Assembly: GCA_964438605.1 (NCBI GenBank)
Contig: CAYTKT010000020.1
Span: 1-31,640 of the forward strand
Direction of reading: 5' to 3'
DNA: 31,640 nucleotides
DNA from: Alangreenwoodia sp964438605
GTDB lineage: Bacteria > Bacillota > Clostridia > Peptostreptococcales > Anaerovoracaceae
Positions 1 to 7,561 of this stretch are shown one piece after another (the stretch's first letter is position 1; each line of letters starts with the position of its first letter). The notes beneath the pieces are model-generated. The model worked only from the letters and a program-made list of their open reading frames with translations. It ran no database searches and had not been told where the DNA came from. Both the position numbers and the translations under genes were made by a program.

Positions 1-3000
1 AGTGCCGTCGGCGTTTTTCGTCACTTTTATGCTGTTTCCATTCTTGTCGGTCACTGTTACCGTATCGACGATGTAGCCATCGTTTGGTTTCGGAGTGATG
101 GTTACGGTCTTCCCCGCAGAGGCGTAGCGGTCAGAAACGGTGAAGGACCCGTTAGTGGTGCTTGCTGTGGTTACGGTAGCAGGGGTAGAACTACCGGAGC
201 CGCCGGAAGGACCAGGGTTAGTGGAAGACCCCTTTTGGGTCACTGTATAGGTCACAGATGCTTCACTTTCGTCTTTTGTTTGTACCTCATAGTTTCCATT
301 GTCAGCTATCTTAATATTATCTTTGACAGATACGCCAGTATTACCCCTTTTTACATAAAACGTAATCTCTTTAGCCGGAGCTTTGGCTGTAAGATTAGCG
401 TTTTGGGCCTTTGCGCCCGGTCCGAGGGTAATGTCATCACCATCTGTAACAGCGTCGACCGCATCTTGGAATTTTGTATATTTTACATCTCCCACCGTAG
501 CGACCGTGCTGTCCGCAGTACTGATCACAAATGGACTGAATCCATGAGTTGTCGTGAAGGTTGCATAGAGATCAGAGTTTTCACTTGAAACTGTAGCATC
601 ATATACATACTGATCCTTGTGCGTTACATACACATTATCTCCATTAGCAGCAAAACCATTCGGCAGCCCAACTTTGAGTTCTACCGGCTTCGTAACATTC
701 ATACTTTTAGTTTCAACAACAGCCGCATTCACATCTTCTGCGTTAACTCCGGAATCTCCCTTGAATTTCAGATCGGTTCCATCCGCATCAGTCGAGGCTA
801 CAACCTTATAAACAGCTGAAATATCAAGCATCAGAGTTTTCTCCCCATCCGAAGATGCGTCTGCTTTATAGTCTTTGATGGCAACTTCGATAGCGGGAAC
901 GATATAGATGTTCACTTCATCTTCTTCTACAACAGTCTGGAGATTTTTGTTAAGTGCTGCCAGTGCCTGACTTTTATTAACAGCAGGTGCTTTAACGGCA
1001 GCTTCTACCGCAGCTTCTTGCACGGCAGCTGTGCTGTCTGTGTCAATACTAGGAGGCTTAATTTGACTAGCTACTCCCTTTGCAGCATCAGTAGCGCTCG
1101 GATCAGTACTAACCTCTGCTTTGGCATCAAGGACTTGCTGTTCCAACACATCAACATCCACGTTGACAGTAAAAGGCTTCCCCTGTTTTAATAGGTTAAA
1201 GGAAGGTCCATCCTTATCTATGATATTAGAAGAAGCGCTCTGAACGGTAACGTTAGGATTGTCCCAGCTGGTTCCGTTTTTAGAAACGTTTACCGTTACT
1301 TCGCCAGCGGTTTCATCCGTAGTATTCTTCAAGTTAAGAGTGAAATCGATATCTTCATCATCTTTCAGGTTCGCTGCGCTGCCTGTGATATTGATAACAT
1401 GGTCTTCAACATCGGCATTTGCGCTCACGATAGCATTCGTATCAGTTTCACTTCCTGTCCCCGAAGCATCTATACTGGTAATTTCATCTGAAATGCTCAC
1501 TTGTTTCGTATCACCAAGTTTTGCAAAGGAATGAACATCGTTGTCAGATGGTTTTCCATCATTACTAATCGTAAGCGTATCTGATTTCGTTATGGTCTTA
1601 CCTGAATAAGTGTAAAGATTGAGAGTATAGGTGCCCGGTGTGATACCGTCCCCTTGTCCGCCTTCATTATAACTCCGCGCGAGAGTTTTAATTTCATCAT
1701 CACCTTGAATCTTATCATCAGCGCAATAGAAACCGGTATAATTTCCAGGACCAGTTACAGTCACGATGTACTTTCCGTCGTCGTAGTTATTATTGAACTT
1801 GACATACATTGTTTCATTGGAACTGTCCTTGCCGGCGTTTTCTTCATCTTTATTGTATGTGAAGCCGGCCCCAGTAAGATTCATGCTGTCTGTCGTTACA
1901 TTAAAGTCCACGTTAATCGTAGTCTCAGGAGTAATATCCTGATTAACCGTACACTTCTTATCTCTGAAAAACTGGATTTTGACAGTATCACTCGTTATGT
2001 CTTTGCTCAGATCATAAAAGAAAGCATAGCCTTGTGCGCTAGCACCATCAACAGCCTCCTCCAGGTCTGTTACGACGCTTTCGTTTCCGTTTCCTTTCCA
2101 ACTAACTTTCACACCCTCTGCGCCAGTAGGAGCCTTTACATAGAAACCTGTCCAGTAGCCGCCTTTACCTTGTGCGTTGGCATGATACTTAAGGTCAGTA
2201 CCGGAAACCGTAATGTCATAAGTTAAGCCGCCATCTTTTGTTTCCTTTTTTATTTCATTGCCAGTAACAACCTGTTCTGTTGACAGGCCTCCTTCGCTAT
2301 TGTCAAATATGTTCGCAGGACCAATTTCGTCCTCCTTAATTATATCCTCGAATTTCGCTTTCAGCGTGTAATCTTTAGCTTCATTTACTGTAAATTTACC
2401 ATTCGTTCCAACTTTATTGCCTTCATCATCATACCAGCCGATAAAGGTTTCATCAGGATTGGTTGACGTAAGTTCTTTGTCAAGATTGATTTCATCGCCA
2501 ACTTTATAATAAGCCGTTGCTGACGTTCCGTCTTCTGCATTACTCTTATCAATAGTCACCCTAGCAAGTTCTAAAGTTTTCGAATTGTCACCGCCAGAAA
2601 AAGCAATTTGTGTACTACCATTTGTTGCTGACAGTGTATAGGTCCCCGGTTTTAGGTTAGATGTATTCACCTGTGCTTTGTTTAGCAAACTGTTCGCATA
2701 AGTGCGATGGTATCCTCCAGCAGGTTTACAGGCTACTCCATTGTCATTAGTTAGTACTTCTTGATCACCAACTTTAAAGCTGAGTTTTACGTTGTTTTCA
2801 CTTGTAGCAACGGGCCTGTTGAATGTGACCCAAAAGGTCTGATTGTCCCAGTCACTCGTATTGACATTACGATTATGAATCTTGGCTGCCTCGGCTGCTT
2901 CTGTCGCAGTAGCACCATAGCCAAAGTCGATGATCTTGAGAGCCGCGGTCAGTTCTCTGTCCAGACCGTCAATAAAACTGACTGTTTTTGTATCGTCAGG

Positions 3001-3525
3001 AATTTTGCCGTTGTCAAGGCAGTTTTCTACCGTCTTCTCTGTTCCAAGTAGATATACTTTTTCCAGAGTGATTTCAACATCCGTTGCACTTTTTGTATCA
3101 ACGATAGCCGGACTGCTACTCTCCCGTTTTTTATAACCACTAACATCACCGTTCTGTTCGAAATCAACTTGCGATTTGGATTTCAACGACCAATAATGAA
3201 AATTACCTGTGTTGGCACCACCATAGATTGCATATTTTGTACCATTTACGCTAAATTCCATCAAGACAGGTTGCGTCAGTCTTTTATTAAAGCGTACATA
3301 CATGATAGGATCGTTGTCTCCACAATCCTGTCCCCCGCCTATGAGAATTTTTTGAAAATACGCCTTTGCATCAACCCCCTTTGCAAAATAACCGGCGTCA
3401 ACAACCTGGAGTTCCGCACTCGGGTCCTCTTCTATCGGCATGGCCTCTGCCGCAAACGCCATCGTTGGCGTCAGCGTCAGCACCATGCAGATGCACAGCA
3501 ATACGGACAAAAATCGCTTTTTCAT
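1..3525 (-). CDS. Large secreted repeat-rich surface protein, 3' end outside window
   Basis: An open frame of 1175 codons runs from an ATG at 3525 to the left edge without a stop, so only the N-terminal part is seen. A GGAGG site lies about 10 nt before the ATG. Residues 1-25 form a signal peptide (basic MKKR, hydrophobic core, cleavage near AFA/AE). Around residues 335-393 there is an InlB-type repeat (FIGWYDDEGNKV). Near residues 1010-1035 comes the surface-protein pattern YTKFQDAVDAVTDGDDITL. A Ser/Gly/Pro linker follows, then a beta-repeat unit (VTVTDKNGNSIKVTKNADGT) cut by the edge. The rest is Ser/Thr/Asp-rich beta-domain sequence with few Cys. Such proteins are usually cell-wall or S-layer associated, and SLH domains may follow beyond the window. 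No enzymatic motif was recognised, so adhesin or structural surface protein is the best guess. Confidence 0.85.
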   Translation of the reverse strand, partial: MKKRFLSVLLCICMVLTLTPTMAFAAEAMPIEEDPSAELQVVDAGYFAKGVDAKAYFQKILIGGGQDCGDNDPIMYVRFNKRLTQPVLMEFSVNGTKYAIYGGANTGNFHYWSLKSKSQVDFEQNGDVSGYKKRESSSPAIVDTKSATDVEITLEKVYLLGTEKTVENCLDNGKIPDDTKTVSFIDGLDRELTAALKIIDFGYGATATEAAEAAKIHNRNVNTSDWDNQTFWVTFNRPVATSENNVKLSFKVGDQEVLTNDNGVACKPAGGYHRTYANSLLNKAQVNTSNLKPGTYTLSATNGSTQIAFSGGDNSKTLELARVTIDKSNAEDGTSATAYYKVGDEINLDKELTSTNPDETFIGWYDDEGNKVGTNGKFTVNEAKDYTLKAKFEDIIKEDEIGPANIFDNSEGGLSTEQVVTGNEIKKETKDGGLTYDITVSGTDLKYHANAQGKGGYWTGFYVKAPTGAEGVKVSWKGNGNESVVTDLEEAVDGASAQGYAFFYDLSKDITSDTVKIQFFRDKKCTVNQDITPETTINVDFNVTTDSMNLTGAGFTYNKDEENAGKDSSNETMYVKFNNNYDDGKYIVTVTGPGNYTGFYCADDKIQGDDEIKTLARSYNEGGQGDGITPGTYTLNLYTYSGKTITKSDTLTISNDGKPSDNDVHSFAKLGDTKQVSISDEITSIDASGTGSETDTNAIVSANADVEDHVINITGSAANLKDDEDIDFTLNLKNTTDETAGEVTVNVSKNGTSWDNPNVTVQSASSNIIDKDGPSFNLLKQGKPFTVNVDVDVLEQQVLDAKAEVSTDPSATDAAKGVASQIKPPSIDTDSTAAVQEAAVEAAVKAPAVNKSQALAALNKNLQTVVEEDEVNIYIVPAIEVAIKDYKADASSDGEKTLMLDISAVYKVVASTDADGTDLKFKGDSGVNAEDVNAAVVETKSMNVTKPVELKVGLPNGFAANGDNVYVTHKDQYVYDATVSSENSDLYATFTTTHGFSPFVISTADSTVATVGDVKYTKFQDAVDAVTDGDDITLGPGAKAQNANLTAKAPAKEITFYVKRGNTGVSVKDNIKIADNGNYEVQTKDESEASVTYTVTQKGSSTNPGPSGGSGSSTPATVTTASTTNGSFTVSDRYASAGKTVTITPKPNDGYIVDTVTVTDKNGNSIKVTKNADGT

Positions 3526-3604
3526 TTATATCATCCTCCTTTTGATATAAAATTGCAATTCCCGCGCGGCCTTCCGAGGCGGCTGATTCCGCCCCGGACC
3601 GTTT

Positions 3605-3651
3605 GGGGAAAAACAAAAATGCCGTGCAGGAGTGAAGCTCCTACACGGCAT
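3605..3651 (-). terminator. Intrinsic terminator hairpin in the leader of the surface-protein gene
   Basis: Arms 3619-3632 and 3638-3651 pair over 14 positions with one C/A mismatch around a 5-nt loop (TGAAG). Read leftward, the stem is followed by a T-rich tract (3618-3605, TTTTTGTTTTT type). It lies about 80 nt before the start codon at 3525 and points in the direction of that gene. It could end transcription coming from the right, or act as an attenuator inside the leader. A second small GC-rich hairpin (GGCGG/CCGCC) lies at about 3575-3597. Confidence 0.65.
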
Positions 3652-3823
3652 CAAAAGAAGATTATTTTCTAATCCAAGATGCACACACTGCCAAACGCCC
3701 AGCCAACCGTCTGCGAAAATACCAGATTTTATAACGCCAAATCAAGAACCGTCCATGAAATAATCAACCAAAAATACAAGCAAATAAGCCGCACGAGTAA
3801 ACTCCCGCAACCAAAAACTTGTT

Positions 3824-4045
3824 TCAAAAAATAACTATTTCAATCGAACCCTTGAAAAGGAAGTCAAAAAACGGTATAATAACACCGCGGTGCGGCTTTA
3901 AGCCGTTGTGTAGGTACACTCCGCTGTACCTGGACAGGTTCGAGAAGGTGTCGGCCTTCAAGAACTGCCGCATTTTTTGTTTTCCGTCTATAATTATACC
4001 AATGATGACTAAAATAGCAAGAATTATTTTTTGAGCCACAAACAA
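3824..4045 (-). CDS. Small peptide with hydrophobic N-terminus, possible type I toxin
   Basis: A 73-codon frame starts with TTG at 4045, with AGGG about 7 nt upstream. Residues 5-20 are strongly hydrophobic (QKIILAILVIIGIIID) and then a basic stretch follows (GKQKMRQF). This resembles small membrane-active toxins or holin-like peptides, although the C-terminal half is longer than in most. The minus-strand frame overlaps the plus-strand small RNA at 3887-3982. A possible promoter 100 bp upstream would give the long 5' leader common in type I toxins. The start is uncertain and coding is not proven. It could instead be noncoding sequence around the small RNA. Confidence 0.3.
   Translation of the reverse strand: MFVAQKIILAILVIIGIIIDGKQKMRQFLKADTFSNLSRYSGVYLHNGLKPHRGVIIPFFDFLFKGSIEIVIF
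3852..3880 (+). promoter_or_regulatory. Strong sigma-A type promoter for a small RNA
   Basis: TTGAAA at 3852-3857 and a perfect TATAAT at 3875-3880 are separated by exactly 17 bp. No protein gene starts downstream on the plus strand. A compact structured segment ending in a T-run follows at once, so this looks like the promoter of the RNA at 3887-3982. Confidence 0.7.
3887..3982 (+). ncRNA. Putative small structured RNA, candidate antisense antitoxin RNA
   Basis: After the promoter TATAAT (3875-3880), about 95 nt are packed with short stems: CGGCT/AGCCG (3893-3905), GGTACA/TGTACC (3913-3930) and GAAGG/CCTTC (3944-3959). An outer pairing TGCGGC (3891-3896) with GCCGCA (3967-3972) is also possible. 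A TTTTTTG-TTTT tract follows at 3973-3982, as in an intrinsic terminator. The RNA is antisense to the middle and 3' part of the small hydrophobic reading frame at 3824-4045. That arrangement is known from type I toxin-antitoxin loci of Firmicutes. The RNA was not matched to a named family. Expression and antitoxin function are inference. Confidence 0.55.
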
Positions 4046-4142
4046 GTCTATCCCTGTAACCTCTAATCTTTCAACGTTTTCAACAGTCCAAGCCTTTCCA
4101 GAAAGTTTTGCATTTCAATCAGACCACTTATCAAATCGAGTT

Positions 4143-4170
4143 TTATTAAACTAACACGATTGAATTTCAA
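4143..4170 (-). promoter_or_regulatory. Possible promoter for the small hydrophobic peptide
   Basis: On the minus strand TTGAAA (4170-4165) and TAATAA (4148-4143) are spaced by 16 bp. The -10 box is not ideal. It would start a transcript about 90 nt before the TTG at 4045. Confidence 0.3.
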
Positions 4171-4202
4171 TTTGTCCTCACTTCATTCTTGATTTTTTGG
4201 TC

Positions 4203-4240
4203 AATTCCCCGTCGGTGCTGCTACGCCGGCGGGAATTTTT
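4203..4240. terminator. Hairpin after the small antitoxin-like gene
   Basis: Arms 4203-4217 and 4224-4237 pair with two G-U pairs and one bulge around the loop CTGCTA. The T-run (4236-4240) follows on the plus strand. The stem begins five bases past the stop of the minus-strand gene at 4242. It may insulate the small-RNA locus from the hic region, working best in the plus direction. Confidence 0.45.
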
Positions 4241-4241
4241 A

Positions 4242-4427
4242 TCATGATATTTCTTTTTTGTGCCCGTTCCGGCTTTGAGCTGCCAATAAGAACGCTTTTT
4301 CCATTGCCGGCGTCAGTTCAGGGGAGTTATCGTCAAATACAACAGGCTTTTCTTTTGCCGCTTCCATTTCGGCGATTTGTTCTTTTGTCAGCTTTTGCCC
4401 CGGCTTATATTCTACTTTTATCATCAT
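4242..4427 (-). CDS. Small antitoxin-like protein (61 aa)
   Basis: The frame begins with two ATG codons at 4427 and encodes a charged protein of 61 residues. It has an N-terminal beta-like stretch (MIKVEYKPGQ), then LTKEQIAEMEAAKEKPVVFDDNSPELTPAMEKAF. The last part resembles the helix-plus-FDxDSPELTPEM pattern of small BrnA-like or RelB-like antitoxins from Firmicutes. No BrnT or RelE partner is adjacent; the next gene upstream is hicB, 92 bp away, so it may be an orphan antitoxin or a third member of the hic transcript. The upstream AAGG-type ribosome site is weak. Coding is likely from composition; the function is a family guess. Confidence 0.55.
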   Translation of the reverse strand: MMIKVEYKPGQKLTKEQIAEMEAAKEKPVVFDDNSPELTPAMEKAFLLAAQSRNGHKKEIS

Positions 4428-4519
4428 AAGAAAGCCTTCTTTAAAGCCTTTTTTCCTTTTTCCGTGGCTAACCCGGCCGAAATAATCCTTAGACAGTCCT
4501 TGCGTTCCGTATCCACGAC

Positions 4520-4927
4520 TTATCTGGCCTGTATTTTTTGAATCAACGCCTCTTGGAGCACTTGAGAAAAATTTATGTTGTATTCCAGCGCTTCAGCGTT
4601 CAGCCATGCCGGCAAAGTCACAGTGCGGTTCACGGAACGGTTGTTGTTATGTTCCCTTACAGATGGCATATAAACATCGATCAGAACGGCACGTTCATTG
4701 TCTTCCACATTTACTTTGCAAAGGGGTGTAGGCTGGGGAATTTCTTCTCCATCTTCTTCAAGACCGAACAAAACGCATCCAAGAAGTTCCCGTGCGGATA
4801 AAAGGGCATCATCTTCGGTTTCACCGCTTGTAGCGCAGTCTAAATCTGGGAATACTACAGAAATTTCCTGATCCGGTTCATAGGCAAATACTGCCGGATA
4901 AAAATATCGATCTGCCTTCTTTTTCAT
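4520..4927 (-). CDS. hicB: HicB-family antitoxin
   Basis: The 135-residue product has the HicB layout. An N-terminal partial RNase H-like domain (about 8-75) carries the family pattern YPAVFAYEPDQEISVVFPDLD followed by ATSGETEDDALLSARELL. A C-terminal DNA-binding part (about 95-130) holds VNRTVTLPAWLNAEALEYNINFSQ, as in ribbon-helix-helix type HicB. HicB binds and blocks the HicA mRNA interferase and usually represses its own operon. It lies 36 bp after hicA on the same strand, in hicA-hicB order. An AAGGAAAGG ribosome site precedes the ATG. The length is normal and no defect is seen. Confidence 0.88.
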   Translation of the reverse strand: MKKKADRYFYPAVFAYEPDQEISVVFPDLDCATSGETEDDALLSARELLGCVLFGLEEDGEEIPQPTPLCKVNVEDNERAVLIDVYMPSVREHNNNRSVNRTVTLPAWLNAEALEYNINFSQVLQEALIQKIQAR

Positions 4928-4963
4928 ATTTTCATTTCCTTTCCTTTAAAGTGGGAGCCGGAA

Positions 4964-5161
4964 TTACCTGAATTTTAATCCCGACTGCCTTTCCATACTG
5001 TCTAATGTTTTTCTCGGTATGTCTTTGTCCGGATGTTTAACAGTTGTTCGGCCTTTTTTAGTCGGATGCTTGAACTGGTGGTGGCTCCCGACCACATTCA
5101 CCTCATACCATCCATCTGCTTTTAGCATTTCAATCACTTCCCTCGATGAATAGCTTTTCAT
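4964..5161 (-). CDS. hicA: HicA-family mRNA interferase toxin
   Basis: The product is 65 residues. It shows the HicA double-stranded-RNA-binding-like fold pattern: SSREVIEMLKADGWYEVNVVGSHH, then QFKHPTKKGRTTVKHPDKDIP and a C-terminal helix. The catalytic His lies in the GSHH segment. The frame is open further upstream, but the ATG at 5161 is the clear start because AGGAGGAGAGAAC stands right before it and the protein then has normal HicA length. HicA cleaves mRNA and stops translation when HicB is lost. The pair looks intact. Confidence 0.88.
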   Translation of the reverse strand: MKSYSSREVIEMLKADGWYEVNVVGSHHQFKHPTKKGRTTVKHPDKDIPRKTLDSMERQSGLKFR

Positions 5162-5183
5162 GTTCTCTCCTCCTGACGATTTT

Positions 5184-5212
5184 ATAATAACACATATAAT
5201 AATATTTGCCAA
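5184..5212 (-). promoter_or_regulatory. hicAB promoter
   Basis: On the minus strand TTGGCA (5212-5207) and TATTAT (5189-5184) are spaced by 17 bp. They lie about 25 bp ahead of the hicA start codon at 5161. Confidence 0.6.
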
Positions 5213-5220
5213 CAAGATGC

Positions 5221-5242
5221 AACAAATATTTTTATATTTGTT
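5221..5242. repeat. Palindrome upstream of hicA promoter, candidate HicB operator
   Basis: AACAAATA (5221-5228) and TATTTGTT (5235-5242) are perfect inverted arms around six A/T bases. The site ends 9 bp from the -35 box of the hicA promoter. HicB proteins often autorepress through palindromes near their promoter, so this is the natural candidate. Confidence 0.4.
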
Positions 5243-5536
5243 ATACAAAAATCCTACTCCACCTTTCCAATTACTTCCCCGAAGCAGCGGCAGAAGCGCG
5301 ATTGTCCGGCAGACGAAGCGAAACATGATAAACACAAGAAAGCAGAAAAATGAAAACGCCATACAGCGTGCAGTCTTTTGGCGACCGGTTTGCCTTGTAC
5401 AGCGTTTTTATTTTCCACTTTTTATTTTCACTTTGTGTTTTATAAAATAAATTTTCAGGAAATGTTTTCCCCATCCGTTTTATTTGCCGAAAAAACAGGT
5501 ATTTGCCGATATGACAGGATGATTTTACCGGCCAGT
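5243..5536. other. Spacer between hicA promoter region and dapH 3' end
   Basis: No convincing gene, terminator or repeat is seen here. Short open frames exist on both strands but lack ribosome sites and family resemblance. With the hicA promoter part, the gap from 5162 to 5536 is 375 bp. Confidence 0.5.
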
Positions 5537-6256
5537 TTAATCTCTCAGGTCGTCAAGGAGCTGAGTTTTGCTCTCTGTCTTGGCATCTTTCGATTTAATG
5601 ACGACGGCAGGAGAACCGGCGGCCACGCTGTCAGCCGGAATGTTTTCCGTAACGACAGAGCCGGCTGCGACGACAGAATTTCTGCCGATGCGGCATCCTT
5701 CAAGAACGACGGCATTTGCGCCAATTAGAACATTGTCTTCAATTACGACCGGATCAGCGCTTGGCGGTTCCAGAACGCCTGCAATAACAGCGCCGGCTCC
5801 AATATGACAATTTTTCCCAATCATCGCTCTTGCCCCGAGGACGGCGTTCATGTCGATCATTGTGCCTTCACCGATCACTGCGCCGATATTGATTACTGCA
5901 CCCATCATGATGACGGCTGATTTGCCGATTGTAACACCATTGCGGATGATAGCGCCCGGCTCGATGCGTGCGTTGAGTTCTGTCAGATCGAGCATCGGAA
6001 TCGCGGAATTTCTCATGCTGTTTTCGATTTCGTATGTGTCGATCTTGTCCGCGTTGACGTCAAGAGCATTTTTAATTTCTGCCGCGTCGCCAATCAATAT
6101 CCAGAAATTTTCTGTCCCGAATTTCTTCACGTTCTGAAATCCGACAGAGGAGAGATCGCCTGACACGTAAGCTTTGGCCGTCGTCTGTTTTTCAGCTTCT
6201 TTAATATATCGGGCAATTTCGTATGGGTCTTTTAAATTATAAATGTTTGTGTTCAT
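5537..6256 (-). CDS. dapH: Tetrahydrodipicolinate N-acetyltransferase
   Basis: The product of 239 residues has a short N-terminal alpha domain (about 1-85) and then a left-handed beta-helix of hexapeptide repeats (about 90-215; IGKSAVIMMGAVINIGAVIGEG and IGANAVVLEGCRIG are typical turns). This is the DapH layout. The enzyme acetylates tetrahydrodipicolinate with acetyl-CoA in the acetyl branch of meso-diaminopimelate and lysine synthesis in the cytoplasm. The length fits the Firmicute enzymes. An AGAGG ribosome site precedes the ATG. It is the last gene of an asd-dapA-dapB-dapH series on the minus strand. The later steps of the pathway (aminotransferase, deacetylase) are not in the window. 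Confidence 0.93.
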   Translation of the reverse strand: MNTNIYNLKDPYEIARYIKEAEKQTTAKAYVSGDLSSVGFQNVKKFGTENFWILIGDAAEIKNALDVNADKIDTYEIENSMRNSAIPMLDLTELNARIEPGAIIRNGVTIGKSAVIMMGAVINIGAVIGEGTMIDMNAVLGARAMIGKNCHIGAGAVIAGVLEPPSADPVVIEDNVLIGANAVVLEGCRIGRNSVVAAGSVVTENIPADSVAAGSPAVVIKSKDAKTESKTQLLDDLRD

Positions 6257-6357
6257 TATTTTTTCCTCTGTATCGTATTTTTGTCATGTTTTTACTTTTA
6301 TCTGTCTGTAATTTTTTATTTGAGATTGTCTTGATTTCAAGCGACAGGGAGACTGAA

Positions 6358-7107
6358 TTAAAAGATATCATCCATGGAATAAAGGCCCGGTTTCTGTTTT
6401 ACGATAAATTTTGCCGCAGTTATGGCGCCGTTTGCAAAAATATCCCTGGAGTAAGCGGTATGCTTCAGTTCGATTACTTCATCCGGCCCTGCAAAGATGA
6501 CGGTGTGCTCTCCCGGAATCGTACCGCCTCTGACCGCATGAATCCCAAGGTCTGTCATTTCAAACTGATCGTCTTTGCCGTGTCTGCCGTAGAGATAATT
6601 TTTCTTTCTCTTGCAGGCATCGCTTACTTTATCGGCCAGCAGGAGCGCTGTGCCGCTCGGCGAGTCAAGTTTGGCAGTATGGTGTTTTTCTATAATCTCT
6701 ACGTTAAACTTTTCTTCGAGAACGGGCGTAATCGCAGTCAGCGCCTTTGCCAGCGCGTTAATGCCGACAGACATATTAGCTGAACGGAAGACAGGAATCA
6801 CTTCGGAAGCCTTGTCAAGCATTTCAAAACATTCGTCGTCGAGGCCCGTGGTTGCGATAACGATTGGCGTCTTCACTTCGACAGCATAGCGCAGGAGGTT
6901 GGGAACGGCGCTGAAATGTGAAAAGTCGATGATGACGTCAGCTTTCACGCCGCAATCAGCCGTAGATTTGAAAACAGGATAATCAGATTTTGCTTCACCG
7001 AGAGAATCAATGCCTGCGACGGTCTGAATGTCTTTTGTATCAGCGATAACACGAGTGAGAACCCGGCCCATTTTGCCGTTGCACCCGTTGAGAATTACGT
7101 TTAACAT
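6358..7107 (-). CDS. dapB: 4-hydroxy-tetrahydrodipicolinate reductase
   Basis: The 249-residue protein starts with a Rossmann NAD(P) site (GCNGKMG, residues 8-14). It carries the DapB signature EKHHTAKLDSPSGTA at about 140-154, with the catalytic His pair and the Lys. VVxATTG-like ATTGLD and VIDFSH segments are also present. It reduces the DapA product to tetrahydrodipicolinate. AAGGAGG stands before the ATG. The length is at the short end of the family but normal for Firmicutes. It is followed after 101 bp by dapH. Confidence 0.95.
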   Translation of the reverse strand: MLNVILNGCNGKMGRVLTRVIADTKDIQTVAGIDSLGEAKSDYPVFKSTADCGVKADVIIDFSHFSAVPNLLRYAVEVKTPIVIATTGLDDECFEMLDKASEVIPVFRSANMSVGINALAKALTAITPVLEEKFNVEIIEKHHTAKLDSPSGTALLLADKVSDACKRKKNYLYGRHGKDDQFEMTDLGIHAVRGGTIPGEHTVIFAGPDEVIELKHTAYSRDIFANGAITAAKFIVKQKPGLYSMDDIF

Positions 7108-7561
7108 AATGAGTATTCCTCCTTAAATTAGTACCCAGTTCGCGGATTCGTATGAAATCAGCATGAAAAAGGCTTCTGCCAATATATCTATATCAGTTCT
7201 AACGAACATCTTCTCCCGCAGAAAAACGGTTCAGAGAGCAGCGTTTTGAAGTCACATACCGATAACCTCTCCGACAGGCTGGTCCCATCAGGAAATGCTT
7301 CAGAACGCAGCGCTTTGAGATCACATACCGATAACCTCTCCGACAGGCTGCTCCCATCAGGAAATGTTTCAGAACGCAGCGCTTTGAGCGCGGTATGTCG
7401 ATAATCCCTTTCAGACAAACTGACTATTGAAAAACTCTGCATATAAACCGTTTTGCGACAGCAATTACAGATGTTTAGCAAACTGGCTGCACCCAAGGCA
7501 CAGCCAGCGTAGCCGGGCCGGAACGCGGCCCTCTTTTTGAACGAATTAAAAAATATGGATA
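7108..7561. other. dapA-dapB spacer with tandem repeat and GC hairpin
   Basis: This 454-bp gap is unusually long for an operon. It holds the 69-bp tandem repeat (7232 onward) and, at 7515-7531, the hairpin GGGCC/GGCCC. On the plus strand that hairpin is followed by TCTTTTT. A minus-strand frame from 7628 to 7188 stays open across the gap and overlaps the 3' end of dapA, but has no clear ribosome site of its own and resembles no known family. Confidence 0.6.
7232..7438. repeat. 69-bp direct tandem repeat, two full units and one degenerate
   Basis: Units start at 7232, 7301 and 7370, each 69 bp apart. Units 1 and 2 are nearly identical (both contain CATACCGATAACCTCTCC and CCCATCAGGAAATG). Unit 3 keeps the first 18 bases (CAGAACGCAGCGCTTTGA) and then drifts. 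The period is a multiple of three. On the minus strand it encodes a 23-residue repeat of the type LKALRSEAFPDG-SLSERLSVCD. Confidence 0.85.

Noticed and set aside
5271..5474. 67-codon minus-strand frame between hicA and dapH
   Set aside because: No ribosome site, low-complexity composition and no family resemblance.
7232..7438. Possible CRISPR array
   Set aside because: Units are contiguous 69-bp copies with no spacers, only two are well kept, and no cas gene is near.
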